From Clostridia bacterium (GTDB lineage Bacteria > Bacillota > Clostridia > Oscillospirales > CAG-382): DNA of 44,302 bases. The notes below the pieces were generated by a model. The model had not been told where the DNA came from and ran no database searches. It was given only the letters and a program-made list of their open reading frames with translations. The number at the start of each line of letters is the position of its first letter. The first letter of the stretch is position 1. A program made the translations under genes and the position numbers. The DNA lies in the NCBI GenBank assembly GCA_017537345.1, contig JAFYKY010000024.1, positions 1 through 44,302 of the forward strand, in the 5' to 3' direction. Of the stretch, positions 23,668-32,239 are shown piece after piece.

Positions 23668-24381
23668 CTATTTTCCTTCCTTTTCTCTTTCCGCAAGGAA
23701 TATACGGGCTTTTGCTCTGCGTATATCCTCTGCGGTGGTCAGCTTATCGTTATTATCGCCGATATTTATATATTTTACCTTAAATCCCGCAGCTTCCGCA
23801 AGGGTAGTATCGTCGGTAGCGGAAAGCTTGTTTTTCTTTCCCATAGCCGATGCAACGAGATAAATATCTTTTCTGAATACCTGGGGCGTCTGTACCGCTA
23901 TCAGTCTGTCTCTCTGGGGAGTGTACTGGGCGGCGCCGTTTTCGTCTGTGTATTTTATAGTGTCCGAAACCGACTTGCAGGCGCAGGATGCACCGGTTTC
24001 ATAAACTGCGTTTACTACCGCATCTATGTTTTCGGCTGTAATAAAGGGGCGCGCGCAATCGTGTATACAAACTATATCCGTGTTTCCCGACATCAAAACG
24101 CCGTTAAGCACAGATTCGGTTCTTGTCTTTCCGCCGGGAGCAAATCTTATTTCCTTTGCGGTGTAATTGCTCGATATAGGCAAAAGACGGGCGTTATCAC
24201 GGCAGACTACCACTATATCGGTTACCGTTTCGCTTTTTTCAAATGCGTCCAGAACCATAGAAAAAACCGTATTTTTTCCCAACTTTATAAGGGGCTTTTC
24301 CACACCGCCCATTCTTTGTCCCGTTCCTGCGGCGACAATGACTGCGGTGACCCGTCTTTTTGTTTTACTGTTATTTTCCAC
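23668..24381 (-). CDS. ispD: 2-C-methyl-D-erythritol 4-phosphate cytidylyltransferase
   Basis: 237 residues. It makes CDP-ME from MEP and CTP. The nucleotide-binding loop [13 protein letters not shown] and [11 protein letters not shown] are typical, and [12 protein letters not shown] and QTPQVFR follow in order. I chose the GTG at 24381 because GGTGAT lies seven bases upstream; a GTG at 24393 would lie within that Shine-Dalgarno sequence. Four residues are at stake. It overlaps the 3' end of the U32 gene by 11 bp. Two enzymes of one pathway (IspD, IspF) are adjacent here, whereas they are fused in some bacteria. Confidence 0.94.
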   Translation of the reverse strand: MENNSKTKRRVTAVIVAAGTGQRMGGVEKPLIKLGKNTVFSMVLDAFEKSETVTDIVVVCRDNARLLPISSNYTAKEIRFAPGGKTRTESVLNGVLMSGNTDIVCIHDCARPFITAENIDAVVNAVYETGASCACKSVSDTIKYTDENGAAQYTPQRDRLIAVQTPQVFRKDIYLVASAMGKKNKLSATDDTTLAEAAGFKVKYINIGDNNDKLTTAEDIRRAKARIFLAEREKEGK

Positions 24382-25588
24382 GAATAATATCACCCTTTTT
24401 CAATCCCTCTGCTTTAAGATAAAATTCCATCTTTGCATGAGGTGTGCTTTCTATGGGGTTGCCGTCAACATCATAAAGCTCGTTTATTACAGCATCTCTG
24501 CCCACTTTGCCGGGAGAAAGTATCTGTACGTTTTCCCCCACAGACATTTTGTTTCTCTGCAGGCAAAGCGCCATACCCTTTTCGCTGTCGTAATTACTTA
24601 CGGTGCAAAGGTATGCTCTGTCCTTAAGGTATTCGTTGTTGTTTACTATGTTTGCGTTTTCCTGAGGTGAGTTAAAGTAAAATCCCGTACAGTATTCTCT
24701 GTGGGAAACACTTTCCACCTCGGTAAGATAATCTTTGTTAAAAGGCTTGCCTGCAAAATAATCATCCAGCGCCATGCGGTAAGCGTTGGTTACTGCGGCT
24801 GTGTAATAAGCGCTCTTCATTCTGCCTTCTATCTTCAGGCTGTCTATACCTGCGTCCAAAAGCTCGGGAATATGCTCAATCATACACATATCCTTGGAAG
24901 AGAAAACGTAGGTGCCCGTATCGTCCTGCACCGCTTCTATTTTATCGCATTCTCTTTTTTCCTCGTACATATAGTACTTCCATCTGCAGGGCTGTGCACA
25001 GCTTCCGTCGTTGGCGTTTCTGTTTATATAGTAATGGGAAAGCAGACATCTGCCCGAATAAGAAACACACATAGCTCCGTGTACAAAGCATTCTATCTCC
25101 AGCTCGGGCGGGGTATTCTCTCTCACAGCCTTGATGTTTTCCAAAGTAAGCTCGCGGGCAAGAACTATTCTCTTTACCCCTACGCTGTGCCAGAAACGGC
25201 AGGCGGCGGAATTCACCGTAGAAGCCTGGGTGGAAAGGTGTATTTCCCCTTCGGGAATTATCTCTTTTATTTTGCAAATAACACCGGGATCGGAAACAAT
25301 ATAGGCATCCGGTCCTATCTCTTTGAGCACACGCAGATAATCCTCCAGCAGGGGAAGATCGTTATCTCTGGGCATGGTGTTAAGAGTGATATATACCTTT
25401 TTGCCCAAGGAATGAGCGTATTTCACACCTTCGTCAAGCTGTTCGGGGGTGAAATTGCCTGCCTGGGAGCGCATACCGAATTTATCCAGCGCGCAGTATA
25501 CCGCGTCTGCGCCGTAAAGCAAAGCGTAATACAGCTTTTCGGGATTGCCCGCAGGGGAAAGTATTTCCGGCTTTTTATTCTTGTTCAT
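24371..25588 (-). CDS. U32 family peptidase, tRNA hydroxylation (TrhP/YrrO) type
   Basis: 405 residues. The N-terminal TIM barrel begins with PEILSPAGNPEKLYYALLYGADAVYCA. The Cys set in FVHGAMCVSYSGRCLLSHYY and SCAQPCRW (about residues 167-205) is the iron-sulfur ligand pattern of the TrhP/RlhA group, and DSLKIEGRMKS follows. The C-terminal beta domain runs from about 330. Despite the peptidase label, characterised relatives (TrhP in E. coli, YrrO in Bacillus) act in prephenate-dependent 5-hydroxylation of uridine in tRNA. Which RNA it modifies here is not shown. It overlaps mltG by 14 bp. Confidence 0.9.
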   Translation of the reverse strand: MNKNKKPEILSPAGNPEKLYYALLYGADAVYCALDKFGMRSQAGNFTPEQLDEGVKYAHSLGKKVYITLNTMPRDNDLPLLEDYLRVLKEIGPDAYIVSDPGVICKIKEIIPEGEIHLSTQASTVNSAACRFWHSVGVKRIVLARELTLENIKAVRENTPPELEIECFVHGAMCVSYSGRCLLSHYYINRNANDGSCAQPCRWKYYMYEEKRECDKIEAVQDDTGTYVFSSKDMCMIEHIPELLDAGIDSLKIEGRMKSAYYTAAVTNAYRMALDDYFAGKPFNKDYLTEVESVSHREYCTGFYFNSPQENANIVNNNEYLKDRAYLCTVSNYDSEKGMALCLQRNKMSVGENVQILSPGKVGRDAVINELYDVDGNPIESTPHAKMEFYLKAEGLKKGDIIRGK

Positions 25589-27098
25589 CGTAATATTTAT
25601 TAACCTCTTCAGCTTTCAGCTTGTTTGCGTTGTGTCCCGCGTTTGTCTGGGCGTAATAGGTCTTGCCCGTAACGTCGGAAACAAAGTAATATGCGTTTAT
25701 CTCTTTACCGTTTGCATCTACGGGGCGGGCAGGGTAGATAGCCGCCTCCAGCGCGTCCAGACCGGGACAGCATATAGCGCCGGGTGTAAGACCGGGGTAA
25801 AGATAAGTGTTGTAGGGATTATCCGTATCAAGATCCTCTTGCGTAAGATCTTCCTTTCTTGCATCAAGGAAATACTGTACGGTAGCGTCGGATTCAAGAT
25901 AAGGGTATGTGTTTGAATGGTTAAGACGGTTGTGGAACACGTAGGAAATGGGTTCGTAGTCTATAATGTGTCTTGCTTCCATCTGTACCAGTGATGCAAG
26001 AGTAACTATATCGTCAAAGGTCATACCCATAGCCTCTACGTCTGCTTTGTATTCTTCATCATAGAAGCGCCAGAAACGGGAATTGAAGTTGTTGAGAAAA
26101 CGGTTTATAACCAGATACTCCGCGGTGTCGGTATAAAACTCGTAGGTATCGGGGAAGAGGTATCCTTCAAGTCTGTAAACTCTGTTTTCGCTGTAGCCCA
26201 TTTCGTCAAGAAGCTGTACGAATTCGTGCTTATAAGGGTAATTGTTTATTGCTTCAACGTAATTTTCCTTGGTGCCTATTCCCTTGGAAACCAGCAGGTC
26301 TATTATCTGATCCACCGTATATCCTTCGGGAATGGTGACCCATACTGCCGTACGCTCCACGCGCACGGTGGTAAGACGGTAAAGAATGTTGGAAAAGTTA
26401 AGGCTGTCGGGTATGGTGTAATCGCCGGTCATAAGCTCAACGTCGGTACCGTCGCCGTAAACCTCACAGTAAAGCTTGAACAGCCAAGGGTATTTTATAA
26501 CGCCCTGCTCCTTCAGCGCTTTCGTCACGTCGTCAATGGTGGTGCTTTCGGTAACGGTAATGTTCGCTTCTTTATCAACGTTTACCAAAGCAAACATATC
26601 GTTTATTCCCGTAACCGCAAAATAACTGCAGTAAACCGCGGCAACCAGCACGAACGCAAGGTAAATTACCGCCTTGGGTAAAAAGCTCATATTGCCCAGC
26701 TTTGTAAGAAAATCTCCGAAATTGAATTTTTCTCTTTTTTTCTTTTCCTTGTTGGCAACAAAATGCTTGCTTTTTTCGTCCTTGAACTTGGAAAGATCGG
26801 CTTTATCGGAAAAATGATTATTCAAAGCGGAGGGTTCTTTTGCTTCTTCCTGCGCAGTGTTTTCCGTTTCGGGCTCTTTTTTTGCCGTTTCGGCTTTGGG
26901 CTGCGCCTTTTTCTCTGCTTTGGGCTGCGCCTTTTTTTCGGGCTTGGGCGCAGTTTTTTTCTCTGTCTTTGCTTCCTGCTTTGCGGGCGCGGGCTTCGCA
27001 GGCTCCTTGTTCACGGGAGCTTCTTCGCTTTTTTTGCGGTATTCCTCAATTATCTTGAGTATATCGTCTGTGTTGCTGCCGTTTTTGTTGTTATCCAT
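25575..27098 (-). CDS. mltG: Endolytic murein transglycosylase MltG
   Basis: 507 residues. A long cytoplasmic region (1-138), rich in Lys, Ala, Pro and Glu with a repeated KKAQPKAE, precedes one membrane helix (about 139-165). Outside are a LysM-like YceG domain (from about 175) and the catalytic domain, with E374 in ASLVQMEA aligned to the E. coli catalytic Glu218; the Glu two places earlier in E. coli is Gln here. PYNTYLYPGLTPGAICCPG near the C-terminus is also typical. It cuts nascent glycan strands to set their length. The charged N-terminal tail is longer than in E. coli, as often in Gram-positives. Confidence 0.95.
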   Translation of the reverse strand: MDNNKNGSNTDDILKIIEEYRKKSEEAPVNKEPAKPAPAKQEAKTEKKTAPKPEKKAQPKAEKKAQPKAETAKKEPETENTAQEEAKEPSALNNHFSDKADLSKFKDEKSKHFVANKEKKKREKFNFGDFLTKLGNMSFLPKAVIYLAFVLVAAVYCSYFAVTGINDMFALVNVDKEANITVTESTTIDDVTKALKEQGVIKYPWLFKLYCEVYGDGTDVELMTGDYTIPDSLNFSNILYRLTTVRVERTAVWVTIPEGYTVDQIIDLLVSKGIGTKENYVEAINNYPYKHEFVQLLDEMGYSENRVYRLEGYLFPDTYEFYTDTAEYLVINRFLNNFNSRFWRFYDEEYKADVEAMGMTFDDIVTLASLVQMEARHIIDYEPISYVFHNRLNHSNTYPYLESDATVQYFLDARKEDLTQEDLDTDNPYNTYLYPGLTPGAICCPGLDALEAAIYPARPVDANGKEINAYYFVSDVTGKTYYAQTNAGHNANKLKAEEVNKYYDEQE

Positions 27099-27111
27099 AA
27101 ATTTTATCCTC

Positions 27112-28026
27112 CTACATAAAGGCGGTAAGCGCGACGAATACGGCGATCAAAGCCAAAAACGCCGGCGAAAAGAATACTCTTAACAGATTATCCCTGCTGT
27201 TTGCGGGCAATCCGCTTACGGGCGGTTTTTCCGCATAATCGGAATAGACCTGATCGAGTCTTGAAAGCAAAAGTATGATAGAAAGGGCGAATAAAACTAT
27301 AAGCAAAAATCCCATAAATATCTCGCCGCTTTTTTGAATGGTTATTCTTAAGAAGCTGTCGCTTCCGTAAAGGGACAAAAGGTTGGAAAGCACGTGAAGT
27401 ATTACCGATGCCAACAGCGAACGGGTAACCACCGCCACCATACCGAGCACGAGTCCCGCAAACAGATATAACACGAAGTTATCGAAAGAAAAGTGCATAA
27501 ACGCAAAGCACAGCGCCGAAACGATGACCGCGTTTGCCGAACCGTAAGAGCGGTATTCGGAAAGGATTATTCCTCTGTAAAACAGCTCTTCGGTAACGGC
27601 GGGAATAATAACGTATGCAACGATAATTCCCGAGCCGCTGTAGGAAACGGTGCTGTTTACCACGGAATCCACCAATCCGTCGGTGGAATACATTTCGTCA
27701 AACAATACGTACTGTCCGTATTTTATAAGCAGAGTACCGCAAAGTAAGACCAAAGCGGATACCAGCACGAAAATTATATGTTTCGGACGTACAACGTAAA
27801 AGAAAGGGTCGGTTTCAAGCCGTCTTCCCTTAAGCAGATAATAAAAGATGCAGGGAAGTATAAATATTATTAACTGCAATACGGATATGGTAAGCAGGGG
27901 ATTTTCGTTTTCTCCTATATTTCCGATAACGAATTTTCCGCACAAACGCAGTATAAGCATTACCGCGGCGGCAAGAAAAGGCACCGTTACCGCAGGTGTT
28001 TTAAGGTGATTTTTAATATCCGGCAC
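27112..28026 (-). CDS. CPBP family intramembrane metalloprotease
   Basis: 304 residues with eight or so hydrophobic helices. The CPBP (CAAX protease/bacteriocin-processing) motif EELFYRG (E146, E147, R151) is present, with a second motif FAFMHFS (H178) and VILHVLSN further on. Substrates of bacterial members are mostly unknown; some process peptides and others modulate membrane protein stability. A 37-bp gap separates it from the DJ-1 gene and a 13-bp gap from mltG. The final TM follows an Asn/Arg segment, so the C-terminus is membrane-embedded. Confidence 0.9.
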   Translation of the reverse strand: MPDIKNHLKTPAVTVPFLAAAVMLILRLCGKFVIGNIGENENPLLTISVLQLIIFILPCIFYYLLKGRRLETDPFFYVVRPKHIIFVLVSALVLLCGTLLIKYGQYVLFDEMYSTDGLVDSVVNSTVSYSGSGIIVAYVIIPAVTEELFYRGIILSEYRSYGSANAVIVSALCFAFMHFSFDNFVLYLFAGLVLGMVAVVTRSLLASVILHVLSNLLSLYGSDSFLRITIQKSGEIFMGFLLIVLFALSIILLLSRLDQVYSDYAEKPPVSGLPANSRDNLLRVFFSPAFLALIAVFVALTAFM

Positions 28027-28063
28027 GTTCCTGCCTCCTTTTTAAAAAAGTACGTTTTTGTTT

Positions 28064-28609
28064 TTATCTTCCGCAGGTGGCTTTTTTAAGCTCTGCCGCT
28101 TTTTCGCTTCCGTAAAGATATTCGGTTATTTTAAGTCCGAATTCATAAGAAACGCCCATACCCTGTGCGGTTATAATGTTACCATCCTGCACAACAGGTT
28201 CCTTGGAAAGGGTTTTGCAAAACAGCATATCCTCCATTCCGGGGTAGCAAACGGCAGTTTTGTCCTTCAGAAGACCCATTCTGCCCAGCACGGTGGGGGC
28301 GGCGCATATAGCGCACAAAAGACGTCCCTTTTCGTATGCGTCCTTTACCGCGTTCTTTACGGCTTCGCTGGCAAAAAGATTTTCCGTGCCCTTACCGCCT
28401 CCGGGTAAAATAAGCCCGTCGCAGTCCGAAAGGTTCGTATCCTTTGCCAGAAGGTCTGCTTGTATTTTTATATCGTGAGCGCCGCAAACGGTGTAGTTTT
28501 CGCTTATAGAAACTGTCTTTATATCCGCGCCTGCTCTTATAATAAGGTCAAGGGGCGCCAAAGCCTCGGTTTCTTCAAATCCGTCTGCCAAAAACATATA
28601 TATTTTCAT
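28064..28609 (-). CDS. DJ-1/PfpI family protein
   Basis: 181 residues, a single flavodoxin-like DJ-1 domain. The nucleophile elbow AICAAP places the reactive cysteine at C102, with the conserved glutamate in FEETEALAP (around E13). The LPGGGKGTENL loop follows the usual pattern. YajL/DJ-1 relatives act as protein chaperones or glyoxalase/deglycase-type enzymes; these activities are debated, so I give no specific reaction. It sits 11 bp downstream of the DUF6259 gene. Confidence 0.9.
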   Translation of the reverse strand: MKIYMFLADGFEETEALAPLDLIIRAGADIKTVSISENYTVCGAHDIKIQADLLAKDTNLSDCDGLILPGGGKGTENLFASEAVKNAVKDAYEKGRLLCAICAAPTVLGRMGLLKDKTAVCYPGMEDMLFCKTLSKEPVVQDGNIITAQGMGVSYEFGLKITEYLYGSEKAAELKKATCGR

Positions 28610-28620
28610 ATTTTGCTCCT

Positions 28621-30645
28621 TTAAATTATGATATATGAAACCGTAAGAGGCGGTAATTCTACGGTAAACGATCCGTTTTGTACGGTTATGGTTTTTTGCA
28701 CGTCACCGTCTAAGCTGTAATCTCCGTCGGGAATATCCGCGGTTATGCGGGGATAAGTCTTTTTGGCGGATGCGTTTATCAAGAGCAGCAGCTTTTTGCC
28801 GTCCTTACGCTCCCACAGCTCGGAAAAGGTTGCGGTGTGGGCAAGTAAGCCGCCGTAAGCTTCGTGCATTATTTTTGTGGTTTTAATAATCTGCTTGTCT
28901 TTTATTTTCGGAGAACGAAGCAATTTTCCGTCATAGAAGAAGGAGCCCAGCTTAACACGTGCGTTAACGCATTTTTTGTAAAAATCCTTGTGTACGAGGG
29001 CGTTGTAGGTTTCGGGCAGGATCCATCCCATCTGCTCGCCGTAGGTGAGGGATTGGGCGGCAAGAATATCCTGTCCTGCCGCATCGGGAGCATATATATA
29101 GTTTCGTCCGAATACAGCCACGTATCCGTTATATACTACCATAAATGCGGGAACCTGATCGTTTTTTATCCATATCCAGGAAAGGTACGCCTGTATCTCC
29201 TTCATATAAGGGTCGGAGGTACATTCGGTGGTAAAGCACGCTTCCGCAGGCATAGTCTGTTTTGCGTGGTCCAGCAGATTGCGGTAGCTTTCCATCCACC
29301 ACGTTCCGCCTCCCGCGCGGTGGGAGTGCGCTCTGTCTTCGCAGGGGTATGGCTGCGCCGCGCCTATCTGGTCGATATATACCGCGTCAACACCGAAATC
29401 GTTGAACAGAGTGTGTATAATCTCTTTTTGCTTTTCCTGCCACAGCGCCGTGGAAGGACACATTATGGCAAGCTCTATATTCGAGGTGGGATAAACCTCC
29501 AAAAAAGGCTTATCTCCTTGTTTTTTTGTGCAATTCGGGCGGGCGACGGAGGTAAACTGCCAATCCTCTCTGCCCTTGTCGTGAGTATCCCACAATCTGC
29601 CGTTAATATACGGCATAATGCGGATACCTGCCTTTTGCAAACGGCGTATAGCGGGAACAAAGGCGTCCTTTGCGGGGAAATAGTGAGGGTAATTTGTATC
29701 GTAAGGTATCTGAAACCAATCGTAAATATGCGTAGGGCTGTACAGACCCAGATCCTTGCTTACCTCCAGCAATTCGTCTGCAAAGGCTTCGTCCCATTTC
29801 ATACGCTTGCGCCACCAATGGGGATTTGTTCTCAGCCATTCGGGCGTATCTGCACGCTTTCCGTCCTTCATTTCCGGCTTCCAGGATGCGTGCTCTTCAA
29901 AAAACTTTTTGTATATCAGCGCCGCATCGTACCAATCGCCGTCAAACAATTCCCACACAGCCTCGCCCTCCAGGGTTTGACTGTTGCAGGGCATATCAAT
30001 ATCCCTCAGGGGCATTGTCGCTTTCATGCAGGCGATCTTTTCGCCCTCGCTCTTTTTGTAAAACAGCTTTTTGTAGGCAGGGGCAGGGTCGTGAAGTCCG
30101 TAATATATTCCTCTACCCGCGCCCTCGTGCCATAACGCCATATACTGCATTGAAGCGCCGTAGGAGGGGTAGTTTTGCTTTGTTTCAAAGGTACGCACGG
30201 AATTGTAGGTTTCTCCGCATCCGTAAGGGAAAAACACCTTGGTCTTACTGCAGGCATTAAAGGAAAGGGCGGGGTAATCACATTCGTACAGAGCATACTG
30301 CTCGTTTTCGCTGTACAGCCGTACCGTCCAGCTTATGCTGTCGTTTCCCGCGGCGGCGGAAAGAATTACCATTACTCCGTTCAGGTCTTTGTGGCCGGCA
30401 AAGGTAAAGGTATGAACGTTTGCGCCCGAGCCTGCGCTCACGGCGCCCCATCCGCTTTGGGAATTCACACAAACGTAGTTTTCCGTTCCCTTTTCGCGGG
30501 CGGTAAGGGAAAACAAAGAGTGTTGCCCGCCGCGCAAAAATCTTGCGCCGCTTTTTTTATCCGTAACGGCCCGTAAAAGCATACCGTCTTTTTGGAGTCT
30601 TAAAGATACCTGCAGATCCCCTGCGGAAATGAGATGGGTTTTCAT
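28621..30645 (-). CDS. DUF6259 family, glycoside-hydrolase-like protein
   Basis: 674 residues with no signal peptide, so cytoplasmic. An N-terminal beta-sandwich (about 1-260) precedes a TIM-barrel segment (about 275-600) and a C-terminal beta domain ending LPPLTVSYIII. Alpha-galactosidase-clan-like signatures are THIYDWFQIPYDTNYP, IRIMPYINGRLWD, VDAVYIDQIG (D425, candidate nucleophile) and FTTECTSDPY (E474, candidate acid/base). I assign it to DUF6259 from memory of the family. The substrate is unknown; glycan-binding surfaces are rich in Trp and Tyr. It is an odd member of an otherwise housekeeping block, two bases after tmk. Confidence 0.8.
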   Translation of the reverse strand: MKTHLISAGDLQVSLRLQKDGMLLRAVTDKKSGARFLRGGQHSLFSLTAREKGTENYVCVNSQSGWGAVSAGSGANVHTFTFAGHKDLNGVMVILSAAAGNDSISWTVRLYSENEQYALYECDYPALSFNACSKTKVFFPYGCGETYNSVRTFETKQNYPSYGASMQYMALWHEGAGRGIYYGLHDPAPAYKKLFYKKSEGEKIACMKATMPLRDIDMPCNSQTLEGEAVWELFDGDWYDAALIYKKFFEEHASWKPEMKDGKRADTPEWLRTNPHWWRKRMKWDEAFADELLEVSKDLGLYSPTHIYDWFQIPYDTNYPHYFPAKDAFVPAIRRLQKAGIRIMPYINGRLWDTHDKGREDWQFTSVARPNCTKKQGDKPFLEVYPTSNIELAIMCPSTALWQEKQKEIIHTLFNDFGVDAVYIDQIGAAQPYPCEDRAHSHRAGGGTWWMESYRNLLDHAKQTMPAEACFTTECTSDPYMKEIQAYLSWIWIKNDQVPAFMVVYNGYVAVFGRNYIYAPDAAGQDILAAQSLTYGEQMGWILPETYNALVHKDFYKKCVNARVKLGSFFYDGKLLRSPKIKDKQIIKTTKIMHEAYGGLLAHTATFSELWERKDGKKLLLLINASAKKTYPRITADIPDGDYSLDGDVQKTITVQNGSFTVELPPLTVSYIII

Positions 30646-30647
30646 AC

Positions 30648-31325
30648 CTACTCCTTCGTGTTAAGCAAATCGGAAACCTTTTGTACAACTTCCTTGTGAA
30701 TATCCTCGCGGGTACGCAGGGAAACTCCGTCGGAAACGTCAATTCTGTCCCATCCGTATTTTTCGGAAACGTATAAAGCGGCTTCGTAGCTTTTATACAA
30801 ATGGGTCGCGTCTTTTTCGTGAATATCTTTTTTTACTCCCGTTTCGTCGCACCGCTTTTGTATAAGAGAAAACGAAACTTCGGGAGGCTGGCAAAGGTAA
30901 ATCACTTTATCGGGAGTGGGAAGTCCCAGCTTTTTCCATTCGTAATCAAAAAGCCAGCTTAAAAATTCATCTCTTTTTTCTTTGGGTATCTTACTGCATT
31001 GATGCACCGCGTTCGCCGTGGTGTATCTGTTTGCAATAATTATCTTTCCCTCATCGTAATCATTTTTCCAATCCATTATAAAGGAAAGATATCTGTCTGC
31101 CGCAAAAAATGCAGATGCGGCGTAACCGTTTATATCATCGGGGTTTTCGCTGAACTCGCCGGAAAGATATTTGTTTACGAAAAAAGAATAGGTATCGTCA
31201 TAGGTGGGAAAGGTTACGTAACGGTAAGGAATACCGTTTTTTTCAAGATATTCGGTAAGCAGATGTGTCTGCGTGTTTTTTCCCGAACCGTCCAGCCCGT
31301 CAAAGGCTATAAGCATTTTTTTCAT
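30648..31325 (-). CDS. tmk: Thymidylate kinase
   Basis: 225 residues, a P-loop NMP kinase that would phosphorylate dTMP to dTDP. The P-loop reads FDGLDGSGKNTQT: Asn stands where most kinases have Ser or Thr after the lysine. NRYTTANAVHQ replaces the usual DRY motif, and a lid region with QKRCDETGVKKDIHEKD follows. The changes suggest a divergent clade within the thymidylate-kinase family rather than a broken gene, since the rest is intact. It overlaps thyX by four bases (ATGA), so dTMP made by ThyX is passed to a cotranslated kinase. Confidence 0.88.
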   Translation of the reverse strand: MKKMLIAFDGLDGSGKNTQTHLLTEYLEKNGIPYRYVTFPTYDDTYSFFVNKYLSGEFSENPDDINGYAASAFFAADRYLSFIMDWKNDYDEGKIIIANRYTTANAVHQCSKIPKEKRDEFLSWLFDYEWKKLGLPTPDKVIYLCQPPEVSFSLIQKRCDETGVKKDIHEKDATHLYKSYEAALYVSEKYGWDRIDVSDGVSLRTREDIHKEVVQKVSDLLNTKE

Positions 31326-32083
31326 TTAAGCGCACTGAACCTTTCTTTAACTTCCTTTGCCTTACCGCAGGTCATACTGCCTTCGGGACATCTGCCCTTA
31401 AGGCAGGGAGGTCCTGCGTGGGCAAACAAGAGGGGATATGTATTTCTGGCAAGACGGAGCATTTCCGTGGCAAGCTGTCTTATCTCCCATTGGGCGCGGT
31501 TACAGCAACGGAGCGCAAAGAAGTTGTAAAGGCTTCTTACGTTCATCGTCATAATTATCTTGGTGTCGCAGGCGTTGGGAAGTACTCCGCGGGCATCCTC
31601 AAATGCTTGCTTGGAAGCCACCTTTTGGGCTTGCTTTTCGTCCATACCCTCTGCAACGAGTCTTTTAACGTGCTTTTCGGTAAGTATTTCGGCAAGACGG
31701 ATGTAGTGCTGTCTGTCTTCCTCCATAGCTTTAAGGAATTCCGCTTTCGCTTCCTCGCATTCCTCTATTGCGGGGGGAATGATATAGGTAAACTGCTCCT
31801 TGTTGACGTATCTCTGGCTTTGTACGGAAAATGATGCAATTCTGTGGCGGGTTATCTGGGCAAGCACTGCGCGGGAAACTCCTTCGATACCGAAGGTAAT
31901 GGAAACGTGCTCAAAGGGGGAGGCGTGTCCCAGATCTCCCAGCATATTAAGAAACCGTTCGGTTTTTTCGGGAGTAAGACCGTCCCACAGGTCGGATATC
32001 TCCGATGATGAATAGCAAAGTTTTGCCGAAGCGGCAATCAGTTTTTCGCCGTCAGGCGTGCAGGAAAGTATCTCGACCTTCAT
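31322..32083 (-). CDS. thyX: Flavin-dependent thymidylate synthase
   Basis: 253 residues. The ThyX motif appears as RHRIASFSVQSQRY, with an upstream FEHVSITFGIEG region and MNVRSLYNFFALRC in the C-terminal half. It methylates dUMP with methylene-THF and FADH2, giving THF directly, unlike ThyA. The ATG at 32083 is preceded by GGAGG at eight bases; an in-frame TTG at 32098 overlaps that site. The unusual C-terminal tail, CLKGRCPEGSMTCGK, has three cysteines. It is the first gene behind the only clear promoter of the fifteen-gene minus block. Confidence 0.95.
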   Translation of the reverse strand: MKVEILSCTPDGEKLIAASAKLCYSSSEISDLWDGLTPEKTERFLNMLGDLGHASPFEHVSITFGIEGVSRAVLAQITRHRIASFSVQSQRYVNKEQFTYIIPPAIEECEEAKAEFLKAMEEDRQHYIRLAEILTEKHVKRLVAEGMDEKQAQKVASKQAFEDARGVLPNACDTKIIMTMNVRSLYNFFALRCCNRAQWEIRQLATEMLRLARNTYPLLFAHAGPPCLKGRCPEGSMTCGKAKEVKERFSALK

Positions 32084-32115
32084 ATAGTGTTCCTCCAAAT
32101 ATTTTTATTCATAAT

Positions 32116-32144
32116 AGTATAACATATTATGGAAGTGAAATCAA
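32116..32144 (-). promoter_or_regulatory. Sigma-A promoter for the thyX block
   Basis: On the minus strand TTGATT (32139-32144), a 17-bp spacer and TATACT (32116-32121), about 33 bp before the thyX start. It is the only promoter I can see upstream of the fifteen-gene run. Confidence 0.75.
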
Positions 32145-32181
32145 TAATAATATATTAAATAATAATATATAATAAACAAAT

Positions 32182-32219
32182 ACACCGCGGTAATTCCTTT
32201 TCGGGAAACACCGCGGTGT
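32182..32219 (-). terminator. Terminator of the hrcA-dnaJ operon
   Basis: On the minus strand ACACCGCGGT pairs with ACCGCGGTGT around an 18-base loop that itself has a short stem (TTTCC/GGAA), followed by ATTTGTTTATTA. It lies 20 bp past the dnaJ stop. Confidence 0.75.
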
Positions 32220-32239
32220 CTTAATTTTTTTGGGTATCT

